A DNA stretch of 59,916 bases from Xenococcaceae cyanobacterium MO_188.B29. GTDB lineage: Bacteria; Cyanobacteriota; Cyanobacteriia; Cyanobacteriales; Xenococcaceae. The position numbers and the translations under genes were made by a program. The notes beneath the pieces were generated by a model. The model searched no databases, was not told the DNA's origin, and saw nothing but the letters and a program-made list of their open reading frames with translations. The DNA lies in assembly GCA_030065155.1 (NCBI GenBank), contig JASJDI010000007.1, positions 1 to 59,916 of the forward strand. Reading direction: 5' to 3'. Of this stretch, positions 8,303-16,937 are shown one piece after another. How positions within the stretch are numbered: position 1 is the stretch's first letter; every line of letters starts with the position of its first letter.

Positions 8303-8623
8303 AGGGTAAGTATATCTGGATTTGCCGTTTGTTCAAAGTTTATGCAAAAATCGACAATAAATAATGAAAAATTACTTATATCATTTCTCGAAAATAGCTA
8401 GATAAATAAGCAAATTATTTCTGATTAAAATTAATATACAAACACCTTGCTAGTTTTGAATTTTGTGAAGGCGTAATTCTGAGGAAACCTTAAAAAACAT
8501 CCCCTTATCTTAGACCAAATTAAGCAATGAAAAATTGTCATGGCTCGTGCGTTCCTTAGTGGAGGAAACCGCAGCAGGGTCGCTCGTCAATTATCAATTA
8601 TCCATTGTCCATTAGTTATTTAC
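8303..8623. other. Intergenic stretch with dispersed repeat
   Basis: No coding sequence is supported. The right half contains the dispersed GC-rich repeat listed at 8541-8586, then an AT-rich ATTATCAATTATCCATTGTCC tract of the kind common between cyanobacterial genes. Confidence 0.5.
8541..8586 (-). repeat. Dispersed GC-rich repeat, copy A
   Basis: Read on the minus strand it contains CTGCTGCGGTTTCC followed by CACTAAGGAACGC. The same block, CGCTGCGGTTTCC then CAGCTAGGGAACGC, appears on the plus strand at 13027-13065. Both lie between genes in AT-rich surroundings. Confidence 0.5.
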
Positions 8624-9547
8624 TCAACAAGCTAATTGCTTCAAACAATAACTATAAAAGCTTTCTCGATCTACTGCTGTCATCACTTTGATCTTTTTCC
8701 CCCCAGGCTTAATCACAGTTCTTCCTTGACTAATTCCTGTAGTAATAATATCTGTTTCTTGTTCTTCTAAGGAATAATACTGAGGGCATCCAAGATAGGC
8801 AGTAGCGAGAATATCCCAACAATAATAATTTTGAGGAATAGCCAAAGCGTAACACATACCTGCTAAGTCTGAGAGAGGATATCGACGTTGTTTAGCTAGT
8901 TGATGAATAAATTCTGGTGTAACAGGAACAGTATTGGTAATGTCTAAAGGACAGAGAATAATAGGAATATCAGTTTCCCAAATCTCTTTGGCAGCTAGAG
9001 GGTCCCAAAATACATTCCATTCTGCTGTCCCATCCTGTTCAAGAGCAAATTCTTTCTCTACGTTACCAGATACTTTTAATGCTCCTCCCATCCAGACAAT
9101 TTCTTTAATTTTGGTAACTATATTCTCCTCAAGAGCGATCGCCTCTACTACTGTAGTCAAAGGACCCGTTACCATTAGTGTTACTGGTTCTGGGGATGTT
9201 TGCAAAGCTTGTACTATAAACTTTTGTCCTGATTCTGCAACCAAAGGAGTGGCGATCGCATCTTGTTCATTGAGTATAGGAAAATTATCTACAATTACAC
9301 AGTCGCGACGAAAAGAAGGCGGAAAGGGATTTAAACCCCGAACAGTACTTTGGGCAACAGAAATATTACTTCGTCCCATCAAGTCAAGAATTTTGCGAGT
9401 AACGCTAACCGCAGCATTAGCATAACAGTCGGCAGGGGTAACTACTACACCGATAGGTTCGACTTCTGCCATAGTCATTAACAGCATCATGGCTAAAAAG
9501 TCATCTACTCCCCCATCATGATCCATTAATACCAGTTTTTTAGACAT
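8624..9547 (-). CDS. Inosine-uridine-preferring nucleoside hydrolase
   Basis: The 307-residue protein opens with the family signature LMDHDGGVDDFLAM. Its D9, D11, D15 and D16 match the DxDxxxDD calcium site of the IUNH fold. The VTPADCYANAA segment, VTLMVTGPLTTVVEAI, and IVWMGGALKVSGNVE with a following EWNVFWDP (the second half of the metal and ribose site) are also present. It should cleave the N-glycosidic bond of nucleosides to ribose and base in salvage. Which nucleoside is preferred is not evident. It is divergent from hemE across about 110 bp. Confidence 0.9.
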   Translation of the reverse strand: MSKKLVLMDHDGGVDDFLAMMLLMTMAEVEPIGVVVTPADCYANAAVSVTRKILDLMGRSNISVAQSTVRGLNPFPPSFRRDCVIVDNFPILNEQDAIATPLVAESGQKFIVQALQTSPEPVTLMVTGPLTTVVEAIALEENIVTKIKEIVWMGGALKVSGNVEKEFALEQDGTAEWNVFWDPLAAKEIWETDIPIILCPLDITNTVPVTPEFIHQLAKQRRYPLSDLAGMCYALAIPQNYYCWDILATAYLGCPQYYSLEEQETDIITTGISQGRTVIKPGGKKIKVMTAVDRESFYSYCLKQLAC

Positions 9548-9658
9548 AGTTATTTATTAAAGTTAGTTTAGTGGTATTTCGCTTTCAGCATTGGTTACTC
9601 ATGGAATGGTAAGCTAGCAATTGCGCTCAAAAATGCTCCCATTGAAAGTATAGATATC

Positions 9659-10711
9659 ATGACAGAAAATAACGAAATTCCTTTACTTTTAAAAGCTGCT
9701 CGTGGAGAAGTTGTAGACCGTCCTCCTGTGTGGATGATGCGTCAAGCGGGTAGATATATGAAAGTGTATCGCGATTTAAGACAAAAATATCCTGGATTTA
9801 GAGAACGTTCAGAAAATCCCGATATTGCGATCGAAATTTCTCTACAACCTTGGCGAGCATTTCAACCTGATGGAGTGATTATGTTCTCAGATATTTTAAC
9901 TCCTTTGCCTGGTATTGGTATTGATTTTGATATTGTTGAAAGTAAAGGACCTCTCTTTGAAAATCCTATTCGTACTCAGGAACAAATTGATAATCTTCAT
10001 CCTTTAAACCCAGAAAAATCCTTACCTTTTATCAAAACTATTTTAAATACTTTGCGTGCTGAAGTAGGTAATCAGTCTACTGTCTTAGGTTTTGTCGGTG
10101 CGCCTTGGACTTTGGCAGCTTATGCCATTGAAGGAAAAAGTTCTAAAAATTACTCTATTATTAAGGGAATGGCTTTTTCTGAGTCAGCAATGCTGCATCA
10201 ATTACTGAGTAAGCTAGCTGATGCGATCGCTGTTTATGTCCGCTATCAAATTGACTGTGGGGCACAAGTAGTACAGTTATTTGATTCTTGGGCTGGACAA
10301 TTAAGCCCTCAAGACTACGAAACTTTTGCTCTACCCTATCAACAGCAAGTAGTCCGTCAAGTAAAAGAAACTCATCCCGATACTCCTTTAATTCTTTATA
10401 TTAGTGGTAGTGCTGGTGTATTAGAAAGAATGGGACAATCTGGTGTAGATATTGTCAGTGTAGACTGGACTGTCGATATGGCAGAAGCTAGAGCTAGACT
10501 GGGAAAAGATATGAAAGTACAGGGAAATATCGATCCTGGGGTTTTGTTTGGTACTCAAGAGTTTATTCGCGATCGCATTGTAGATACTGTTCGCAAAGCA
10601 GGAAATAGTGGTCATATTCTTAACTTAGGACATGGGGTACTCGTTGGTACTCCAGAAGACAATGTACGTTGTTTCTTTGAAACCTCCAAACAAGTAAATC
10701 AATTACTCTAA
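9659..10711 (+). CDS. hemE: Uroporphyrinogen decarboxylase
   Basis: The 350-residue protein is full length for HemE, which decarboxylates uroporphyrinogen III to coproporphyrinogen III in heme and chlorophyll synthesis. Family signatures are clear: [20 protein letters not shown] near the N-terminus (the conserved Arg pair that binds substrate carboxylates), [36 protein letters not shown], and the C-terminal [15 protein letters not shown]. It is followed after 46 bp by an epimerase gene in the same direction, with a REP-like palindrome between them. Confidence 0.97.
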   Translation: MTENNEIPLLLKAARGEVVDRPPVWMMRQAGRYMKVYRDLRQKYPGFRERSENPDIAIEISLQPWRAFQPDGVIMFSDILTPLPGIGIDFDIVESKGPLFENPIRTQEQIDNLHPLNPEKSLPFIKTILNTLRAEVGNQSTVLGFVGAPWTLAAYAIEGKSSKNYSIIKGMAFSESAMLHQLLSKLADAIAVYVRYQIDCGAQVVQLFDSWAGQLSPQDYETFALPYQQQVVRQVKETHPDTPLILYISGSAGVLERMGQSGVDIVSVDWTVDMAEARARLGKDMKVQGNIDPGVLFGTQEFIRDRIVDTVRKAGNSGHILNLGHGVLVGTPEDNVRCFFETSKQVNQLL

Positions 10712-10717
10712 TTTAAT

Positions 10718-10736
10718 GGGCGTAAGCCTTACGCCC
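10718..10736. repeat. REP-like palindrome after hemE
   Basis: GGGCGTAAG and CTTACGCCC form a perfect 9-bp stem around one base, followed by CCTA. It belongs to the same style of element as those at 33277, 38406 and 41618. It lies between two co-directional genes and has no U-tract, so it is more likely a dispersed repeat than a terminator. Confidence 0.65.
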
Positions 10737-10757
10737 CTAATTGTTACCTAATTTAAG

Positions 10758-11726
10758 ATGAAGCGTATTTTTATGACTGGTGCTAGTGGCTGTATTGGTC
10801 ACTATATTGCCGAAAATTTAATTAAAAACACAGATCATGAGTTATTTTTACTAGTCAGAAATCCAGATAAATTGAAATTTGACTACCAATGCCGTCCTGG
10901 TATTAAGATCATCCAGGGAGATTTACGCAATATCGAAGACTTCAGTAATCTGTTACAGCAAGATATTAATGTGGCTATTCTCGTAGCAACTGCCTGGGGA
11001 GGAGCAGCAGAAGCTTATGAAATTAATGTGGTGAAAACCCTGGCTTTGCTTGATTTGTTAAATCCTGAGATTTGTGAGCAAGTCCTTTATTTTTCTACTG
11101 CCAGTATTCTCGATCGCCATAACGAATTGTTGCCAGAAGCCGGGCGTTTAGGTATAGATTATATTAAGACTAAATATCAGTGTTTTTCAAAACTACCTAG
11201 TTTACCCATAAGCGATCGCATTACTACTTTATTTCCCACTCTAGTTTTTGGTGGAGATGAATCTAAACCTATTTCCCATCTTTCTTCTGGTATACCAGAG
11301 GTGACTCAATGGATTGGTTTAATTCGTTGGTTAAAAGTAGATGGTAGTTTTCATTTTACCCATGCTTATGATATTGCTCAAGTAGTAGGTTATTTAGTAG
11401 ATCATCCACCTTCACCATATAGAGATCAACAAACAGGGAAAACAGGAAATCAGTTTGTTTTGGGTTCATCTGCTATTACTGTTGACGAAGCCATCCAAGA
11501 AGTTGCTGCTTATTTTAATCAAAAAATTTATTTCCGTATTCCTTTATCAATTTGGTTAGCTAATATTCTCATTAAAGTGTTTCGTATTCAGATGGATTCT
11601 TGGAGTCGCTTTTCTTTAAATTATCGTCACTTTGTCTATCAAAATTGCGTTAATCCAGCTAGTTTTGGTTTGAGAAATTATTGCTCTACATTGTCAGATA
11701 TTCTCAAAGCGTCTGGTATTGAATAA
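10758..11726 (+). CDS. NAD(P)-dependent epimerase/dehydratase (extended SDR)
   Basis: The 322-residue protein starts with the Rossmann nucleotide loop MTGASGCIGHYIAENL (GxSGxxG form). It has a later KIIQGDLRN segment and a catalytic-type STASIL...YIKTKYQC with Tyr and Lys spaced as YxxxK. It therefore resembles extended short-chain dehydrogenases acting on nucleotide sugars or similar substrates, and some cyanobacterial homologues are annotated as NmrA/UDP-glucose 4-epimerase-like. The substrate is not known. It probably forms a transcription unit with hemE. Confidence 0.82.
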   Translation: MKRIFMTGASGCIGHYIAENLIKNTDHELFLLVRNPDKLKFDYQCRPGIKIIQGDLRNIEDFSNLLQQDINVAILVATAWGGAAEAYEINVVKTLALLDLLNPEICEQVLYFSTASILDRHNELLPEAGRLGIDYIKTKYQCFSKLPSLPISDRITTLFPTLVFGGDESKPISHLSSGIPEVTQWIGLIRWLKVDGSFHFTHAYDIAQVVGYLVDHPPSPYRDQQTGKTGNQFVLGSSAITVDEAIQEVAAYFNQKIYFRIPLSIWLANILIKVFRIQMDSWSRFSLNYRHFVYQNCVNPASFGLRNYCSTLSDILKASGIE

Positions 11727-11780
11727 AAATAAGTTACCTAGAGGTTGTTGGTAAAATTATCTACCTATCTTTGAGCATTG

Positions 11781-12473
11781 TTAGGGTTCGCTTTGAACTG
11801 CTGGAGGCTGAACGGTATTTTTAGGAACTAGATATAAACTCCAGAGATTTCGTAAAGAAGAAAGGGCAAGTAATAAAAAAACGACCGCGCAAGCTCGATA
11901 AGTTAAACGCGCCCAGCTTACACCAGCTTTTCCAAATACTTGAGAAACAAGTCCAGCACAGACAAATGACCAGAGAAACGAAGACATCATGAAACCAGCA
12001 AAAAAAATTAGATAGTGGTTAGTTGTAGGATCGCTGACACCGATAGCACCCATTGCACTACCTAAAGCTGCCCAGTAAGCTATATTTTGAGGGTTCGTGA
12101 CGGATAGAAGTACACCAGAGCGTAGAGCTTGTTGGTGATGAGCAATAATCGTGTCAGAATGAGCATTAATTTCTTCATTTGCTTCTTGCCAAGCATCCCA
12201 TGCTAACCACAAAAGATAAAGTACACCTGCAATACCAACTGGAAATCGTAAATAGTTTAGCTGGAGGAGAAAGCCAACACCTGCTAAACCAAGTACAGCC
12301 CAAAGTGCATCTCCTACAAGAGAACCAATTTGAACAGCTAATGCAGGTTTGAATCCCCCTTTGATCCCTTGACGAATAGTTTCTGCAAAAACTGCTCCAG
12401 GTGCAGCATTAAAGATAAACCCCAAGAAGAATGCGGAGAAAAAGAGCATGAAAATTAAATCTCCATCAAGCAA
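11781..12473 (-). CDS. LysE/RhtB-family amino-acid exporter
   Basis: The 230-residue integral membrane protein has about six hydrophobic segments. The LysE signature region FIFNAAPGAVFAETIRQGIKGG carries the conserved NxxPGxxF pattern, and SVTNPQNIAYWAALG marks the second half. Members export amino acids or related small molecules using the proton gradient. The substrate is not assignable. It is divergent from the cytochrome c6-like gene, and the intergenic region carries a consensus-like promoter with an inverted repeat. Confidence 0.88.
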   Translation of the reverse strand: MLDGDLIFMLFFSAFFLGFIFNAAPGAVFAETIRQGIKGGFKPALAVQIGSLVGDALWAVLGLAGVGFLLQLNYLRFPVGIAGVLYLLWLAWDAWQEANEEINAHSDTIIAHHQQALRSGVLLSVTNPQNIAYWAALGSAMGAIGVSDPTTNHYLIFFAGFMMSSFLWSFVCAGLVSQVFGKAGVSWARLTYRACAVVFLLLALSSLRNLWSLYLVPKNTVQPPAVQSEP

Positions 12474-12527
12474 GAGAACAATACACGAAAATATTCTTTA
12501 AAAGAACTAGTAAAACACTCAAAAAAT

Positions 12528-12556
12528 TTGACAACTATCGCAATTGTCAATTTAAT
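12528..12556 (+). promoter_or_regulatory. Consensus-like promoter overlapped by inverted repeat
   Basis: TTGACA at 12528-12533 and TTTAAT at 12551-12556 are separated by exactly 17 bases, close to a sigma-70 promoter, about 104 bp ahead of the cytochrome gene. The spacer completes an inverted repeat: TTGACAA at 12528-12534 and TTGTCAA at 12544-12550 with nine bases between. A regulator binding here would block RNA polymerase. This is inferred from sequence only. Confidence 0.5.
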
Positions 12557-12659
12557 AGCTAATGTTGATGATTATAAGCCTGTCAAAAGTCAAAATTAGT
12601 AGCAAGCACAACTTTTGCCCATTAAGTCTAATATTAATTATTAGTCAAGGAAAAAAAAG

Positions 12660-13001
12660 ATGATAAGTATTAAGCAATTTTTTACTATTTTAGTACTAGT
12701 ATTGGTTTTATCTGCATTTCCTCACCAGTTTACTTTAGCAGCAGAAACAAATAATCCCGCTAAACTTTTTGAAATCAATTGTGCAGGATGTCATCCTCGT
12801 GGAGGAAATATTATCCGACGAGGGAAAAATTTATCTTTAAGAGCTTTACACAGAAATAAACTAGATTCCCTTGAAGCGATCGAAACTTTAGTGGCTAATG
12901 GTAAAAATAATATGTCAGCCTATAAAGATCGTCTGACAGAAAAAGAGATCCAAGATGTCTCAACTTATGTTTTAGAACAGGCTAAAACAGGATGGAAGTA
13001 A
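12660..13001 (+). CDS. Cytochrome c6-like c-type cytochrome
   Basis: The 113-residue precursor has a signal peptide (residues 1 to about 28, hydrophobic LVLVLVLSAF core) and a mature part of about 85 residues. Heme is bound through C41-A-G-C44-H45, with M85 in KNNMSAYKDRLT as the likely sixth ligand. The closing VSTYVLEQAKTGWK matches the C-terminus of cytochrome c6. This family carries electrons in the thylakoid lumen from cytochrome b6f to photosystem I or terminal oxidases. The unusually basic stretch after the heme site (PRGGNIIRRGKNLSLRALHR) sets it apart from acidic c6 and suggests a c6-like variant, so no gene symbol is given. Confidence 0.85.
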   Translation: MISIKQFFTILVLVLVLSAFPHQFTLAAETNNPAKLFEINCAGCHPRGGNIIRRGKNLSLRALHRNKLDSLEAIETLVANGKNNMSAYKDRLTEKEIQDVSTYVLEQAKTGWK

Positions 13002-13505
13002 CCTTGACTTCTCAGTAAAAGCGGTGAGAACCCGCTGCGGTTTCCGCAGCTAGGGAACGCTGGTCAAAATAGAAAGTATTGTTTGTAGATTTAAAAATAG
13101 TTAAATAATAATAAAATTTCATCAATTTACGTATTTTTTCTTAGGTTAATAAACCTAGGTTAATTATTATCAAGTAGCTTTTTATAAAGAGATTAAAAAG
13201 CTAGAAGTGATAATTTGGGTAGAATTGCGGTTATTATAATTGCGGTTATTCATTTATCATAATGATTATTAAAATAAAGATAATATATATTGAAGAAAAA
13301 TATAGCCATAATCAATTATTTCGTAAAAGTTAAGGAACAAACAAAGGTAAACAAATAAAAACGAAATATTAAAAATTATTCTTAACTCAAAATTATTTAA
13401 TTTGTATTTACTTTCTTATTTGATTCCTAAACTAATTGCTGGCAAACAAATAACTGCAACTGTAAGTTAAGTTACCAAGCAGAATCAACAGAAACTATCT
13501 ATTTT
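13002..13505. other. Gene-free stretch with small repeats
   Basis: No gene is visible. It contains the dispersed GC-rich repeat (13027-13065), a 15-bp direct repeat AATTGCGGTTATTAT at 13223-13237 with a second, slightly shorter copy to 13250, an AGCTTTTT...AAAAAGCT inverted repeat near 13172-13200 that could end transcription, and otherwise AT-rich sequence leading to the GGDEF gene. Confidence 0.5.
13027..13065 (+). repeat. Dispersed GC-rich repeat, copy B
   Basis: CGCTGCGGTTTCCGCAGC forms a hairpin (GCTGCGG/CCGCAGC) and is followed by TAGGGAACGC. The block matches copy A at 8541-8586 in inverse orientation. Confidence 0.55.
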
Positions 13506-15251
13506 ATGAATTTATCAAAAAATAGCCAACAACAGTTGCATTTAGAATTGTCTGAGGCTTTGACTCTAAAATTTTCAAGGGAATTAGAAATATTTTTAAA
13601 TCTTTCTTCAGAATTATTTTGTGTGATTGGGGTGGATGGATACCTCAAACAGTTTAATTCATCTTTTCTGCAAATTCTTGGGTACTCCACAAAAGAGTTA
13701 TTAACCAAGCCTTTCTTAAGTTTTGTTCATGAAGAAGATCGTCAGAAAACCTTCACAAAAATTGAACAATTAAATAATATTACTTCTGTGGTTCATTGGG
13801 AGAATCGTTATTTGTGTCAAGACGGTTCTTGTAAGTGGTTAGAATGGAAAGCCAAATTAGACACTACCAATAGACTAATTTATGCTTGCGCTCGTGATCT
13901 TACTCAATCAAGACAATTAGAACGTCAGCTTTTTTTACAAACTAAACACGATGCTTTAACAGGATTATACAATCGCAAAGAATTTGAAGTGCAAGTAACT
14001 GAAGCAATTTTCAATAGTCAAGAAAATGGCTCACAACACGCTTTGTGTTATTTAGACCTAGACCAGTTTAAAGTAGTTAACGATACTTGTGGTCATGTAG
14101 GTGGAGATAATTTATTACGTCAATTAACTATATTAAAGAAAAAGTTAATTCGTTCTTCTGATGTTTTAGCTCGTCTTGGAGGAGATGAATTCGGTTTACT
14201 ACTGAAACAATGTTCTCTCGAGCAAGCAGAGACTATCGCTAATACCATTAGAACTTTAATTCAAGAATTTCGCTTTTCCTGGGAAGATAAAGTTTTTACT
14301 CTTAGTGCTAGCATTGGTTTAGTTTCTATAGATCAAAATAGTCAGAATTTTAGTAGCGTTTTGAGTGCAGCAGATGCTGCTTGCTACGCTGCCAAAGAAA
14401 AAGGACGTAATCGAGTTTTTGTCTACCGCCACAACGATCGCGAATTAACCAGACAAAGAAAAGAAAGACAATGGGTTGCTCATATAAATCGTGCTTTAGA
14501 AGAGGATCGTTTTTGTCTCTATTGTCAAAAAATTATTTCTTTAAAAGAAAATGACAGTAGAGAACACTATGAAATTTTGTTGCGTCTCTTAGATAAAGAC
14601 GGAAAATTAGTACCGCCAATGGCGTTTATTCCTGCTGCGGAAAATTACAATCTTATGCCAGCGATCGATCGTTGGGTAATTTCTACTTTTTTTTCTGCCT
14701 ATAACAACTATTGCCAACGTAAAAATCAAACTACTAACAACTTAAAATCAGCTAATTTTCCTGAGGAGAAGATTTATACGATTAATCTTTCAGGAGCTAG
14801 TATTAATAGCGATTCCTTTTTTGATTTTTTAAAAGAGCAATTTACTCTTTATCCTATTTCTCCTAGTACTATCTGTTTTGAAATCACCGAAACTAGTGCC
14901 ATCGCTAATCTGGCTAAAGCTGCTGAGTTTATCGATGAATTAAAACAATTAGGCTGTCTTTTTGCTCTGGATGACTTTGGTAGTGGGATGAGTTCTTTAG
15001 CTTATCTAAAAAATTTACCTGTAGATTTTTTGAAGATAGACGGTAGTTTTGTCAAAAATATTCTTGATGATCCCGTAGACCATGCTACAGTAGACTGCTT
15101 TAATCGGATTGGTCATGTGATGAATATGCAGACTATTGCTGAATTTGTCGAAAATGAACCTATTATCCAAAAATTGCGCAAATTGGGTGTGGATTATGCC
15201 CAGGGTTATGGGATTGATAAGCCAAAACCTCTCTCTTTTGATGTAGAGTAG
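13506..15251 (+). CDS. PAS-GGDEF-EAL cyclic di-GMP protein
   Basis: The protein has 581 residues. A PAS sensor covers about 28-135 (ELFCVIGVDGYLKQFNSSFL). A GGDEF diguanylate cyclase domain covers about 145-310 with an intact RLGGDEFGLLL active site (225-229) and an RSSD inhibitory site five residues ahead. An EAL phosphodiesterase domain covers about 325-581 with HYEILLRLL (EIL in place of EAL), TINLSGASI (metal Asn), ICFEITETSAI, ALDDFGSG, FLKIDGSFV, TIAEFVENE and YAQGYGI. Most catalytic positions of both domains are present, so it may make and degrade cyclic di-GMP. No membrane segment is seen. An EAL-only gene follows after nine bases. Confidence 0.92.
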   Translation: MNLSKNSQQQLHLELSEALTLKFSRELEIFLNLSSELFCVIGVDGYLKQFNSSFLQILGYSTKELLTKPFLSFVHEEDRQKTFTKIEQLNNITSVVHWENRYLCQDGSCKWLEWKAKLDTTNRLIYACARDLTQSRQLERQLFLQTKHDALTGLYNRKEFEVQVTEAIFNSQENGSQHALCYLDLDQFKVVNDTCGHVGGDNLLRQLTILKKKLIRSSDVLARLGGDEFGLLLKQCSLEQAETIANTIRTLIQEFRFSWEDKVFTLSASIGLVSIDQNSQNFSSVLSAADAACYAAKEKGRNRVFVYRHNDRELTRQRKERQWVAHINRALEEDRFCLYCQKIISLKENDSREHYEILLRLLDKDGKLVPPMAFIPAAENYNLMPAIDRWVISTFFSAYNNYCQRKNQTTNNLKSANFPEEKIYTINLSGASINSDSFFDFLKEQFTLYPISPSTICFEITETSAIANLAKAAEFIDELKQLGCLFALDDFGSGMSSLAYLKNLPVDFLKIDGSFVKNILDDPVDHATVDCFNRIGHVMNMQTIAEFVENEPIIQKLRKLGVDYAQGYGIDKPKPLSFDVE

Positions 15252-15260
15252 GTTTGAGCA

Positions 15261-16130
15261 ATGAGAACAACGAAGGGCGATCGAGATAGAGATAAGCTTC
15301 GCAGTTTGCTGCTTTTTTTGTTAGGTAAAAGCCATGTACAGCGAAGAGGAGAAAAACAATGGATTTCTCGCATAACTCTAGCCCTCAAGGAAGATCGTTT
15401 TTGTCTTTATGCTCAAAAAATTACTTCTTTAAAGGAAGATAATACCAAAGAACACTACGAGATTTTATTGCGACTTCTAGATGAAGAAGACAATTTAGTT
15501 CCACCAATGGCATTTATTCCTGCTGCTGAACACTATAATCTGATGTCAGCAATTGACCGTTGGGTGATTGCTACTTTCTTGGCTAAATATAGCCAATATT
15601 GTCAAGAGCAAACAGGGCAAGGATTAGAAGTAGATAGTAAGAATTCTAACATTATCTATACTATCAACCTTTCTGGGGCTACTATTTTCAGCGATCGCTT
15701 TTTGAGTTTTTTACAAGAGCAATTTACCCTCTATTCTATTTCTCCTCGTAATATCTGTTTTGAAATTCCCGAAACTATTGCTATCTCTAATCTGACTAAA
15801 GTTACTGAGTTTATTCAGGACTTACAACAATTAGGTTGCCTTGCTGCTCTTGATGATTTTGGTAGCGGAAAGTCAATAACCTATCTCAAAAATTTACCTG
15901 TCAATTTCTTGAAGATAGATGGCAATCTGATTCAGAATATTCTTAATGATCCAGTTGCTAGTGCTACATTAGACTGTTTTAATCGGATTGGTCACGGAAT
16001 GAATATGCAAACTATTGCCAAATTTGTCGAAAATGAACTAATTATCGATAAATTACGCCAATTAGGTATAGATTATGCCCAAGGTTATGCCATTGGTAAA
16101 CCCGATCCTCTGTCTTTTAAATTAAACTAG
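15261..16130 (+). CDS. EAL-domain protein, partial tandem copy of the upstream gene
   Basis: From about residue 38 on, the 289-residue protein aligns with the EAL half of the preceding gene (EDRFCLY, EHYEILLRLLD, PPMAFIPAAEHYNLM, TINLSGAT). It has no PAS or GGDEF domain. Several catalytic segments have drifted: ITE became IPE, TIAEFVE became TIAKFVE, and the loop after DDFGSG is one residue shorter. The LDDFG and FLKIDG parts remain. It may be a weakened phosphodiesterase or a cyclic di-GMP binding effector. The first about 30 residues (GDRDRDKLRSLLLFLLG) are unlike the parent. Its 3' end overlaps the convergent nagB by 14 bases. Confidence 0.82.
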   Translation: MRTTKGDRDRDKLRSLLLFLLGKSHVQRRGEKQWISRITLALKEDRFCLYAQKITSLKEDNTKEHYEILLRLLDEEDNLVPPMAFIPAAEHYNLMSAIDRWVIATFLAKYSQYCQEQTGQGLEVDSKNSNIIYTINLSGATIFSDRFLSFLQEQFTLYSISPRNICFEIPETIAISNLTKVTEFIQDLQQLGCLAALDDFGSGKSITYLKNLPVNFLKIDGNLIQNILNDPVASATLDCFNRIGHGMNMQTIAKFVENELIIDKLRQLGIDYAQGYAIGKPDPLSFKLN

Positions 16131-16899
16131 CTGAATTTTGATCGAGAAATAAGGTAGCTTGTTTTTGCTTTCTTAAAATAGAAGCGGGATAATCGGTAGT
16201 TATCGAGCCTTGTAACATGTTACTAACTACTTCTGCTTTGTGTTCTCCTGATGCTAAACAAAAAATCTGTTTGGCTGAGCAAATTGCAGGAACAGTCAGA
16301 GTATAGGCGTACTGAGGTACATTGGCTAAATTAGCAAAAGAATTACTGTATACTTGCTGTTGACGAGTTATTGGTTCTAATTTGACAATTTTGACTAGCT
16401 CAGAATCAGCAAAATCTGCTACAGTCGGTTCATTAAAAGCTAGGTGTCCATTATCTCCGAGACCTAAAAGACAAAGATCGATCGCTTTTTGTTGTAATAA
16501 TTGACTATAACGGCGACATTCTTCTATGGGTTGAAGTGCATCTCCTTGAAGGTAATGAAATTCTCGTAAAGGAATTTTTTGCTCTACTTTTTGTTGAAGA
16601 TAATAACGAAAACTAGCAGGATGATCTGCTGTAATTCCTAGGTATTCGTCTAAATGAAAAAAAGTAATTCTAGACCAGTCTAATTCTTGAGAAGTAGTAA
16701 TAGCCTCTAAAAATTTAATTTGTGAATTGCCTGTAGCTAGGACAACTCTAGCTATTTCTTGTTGTTGTAGAAGAGATTGCAAATAATTTTGGGCAAGTTT
16801 AGCAGCATCTTGTGCTAAGTCTCTTTCTTCTGCGTAAACTCTGACAGATAAATCATCAAAAACTATTCGCTTGGGTTGTGATGATATTGTAAAATCCAT
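16117..16899 (-). CDS. nagB: Glucosamine-6-phosphate deaminase
   Basis: The 260-residue protein fits NagB, which converts glucosamine-6-phosphate to fructose-6-phosphate and ammonia. Seen are VVLATGNSQIKFLEAI (phosphate loop), ITFFHLDEYLGITADHPASF (the catalytic Asp and following loop), and LCLLGLGDNGHLAFNEP, with the active-site Asp and His in GxGxNGHxAFNEP form. The final part carries the TLTVPAICSAKQIFCLASG strand. It belongs to the same NagB/6-phosphogluconolactonase fold as the protein at 26768. It is convergent with the EAL gene. Confidence 0.93.
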   Translation of the reverse strand: MDFTISSQPKRIVFDDLSVRVYAEERDLAQDAAKLAQNYLQSLLQQQEIARVVLATGNSQIKFLEAITTSQELDWSRITFFHLDEYLGITADHPASFRYYLQQKVEQKIPLREFHYLQGDALQPIEECRRYSQLLQQKAIDLCLLGLGDNGHLAFNEPTVADFADSELVKIVKLEPITRQQQVYSNSFANLANVPQYAYTLTVPAICSAKQIFCLASGEHKAEVVSNMLQGSITTDYPASILRKQKQATLFLDQNSASLI

Positions 16900-16937
16900 A
16901 GGGAACCAATCTGATCGAGAACTGAGTAACTAATTGC

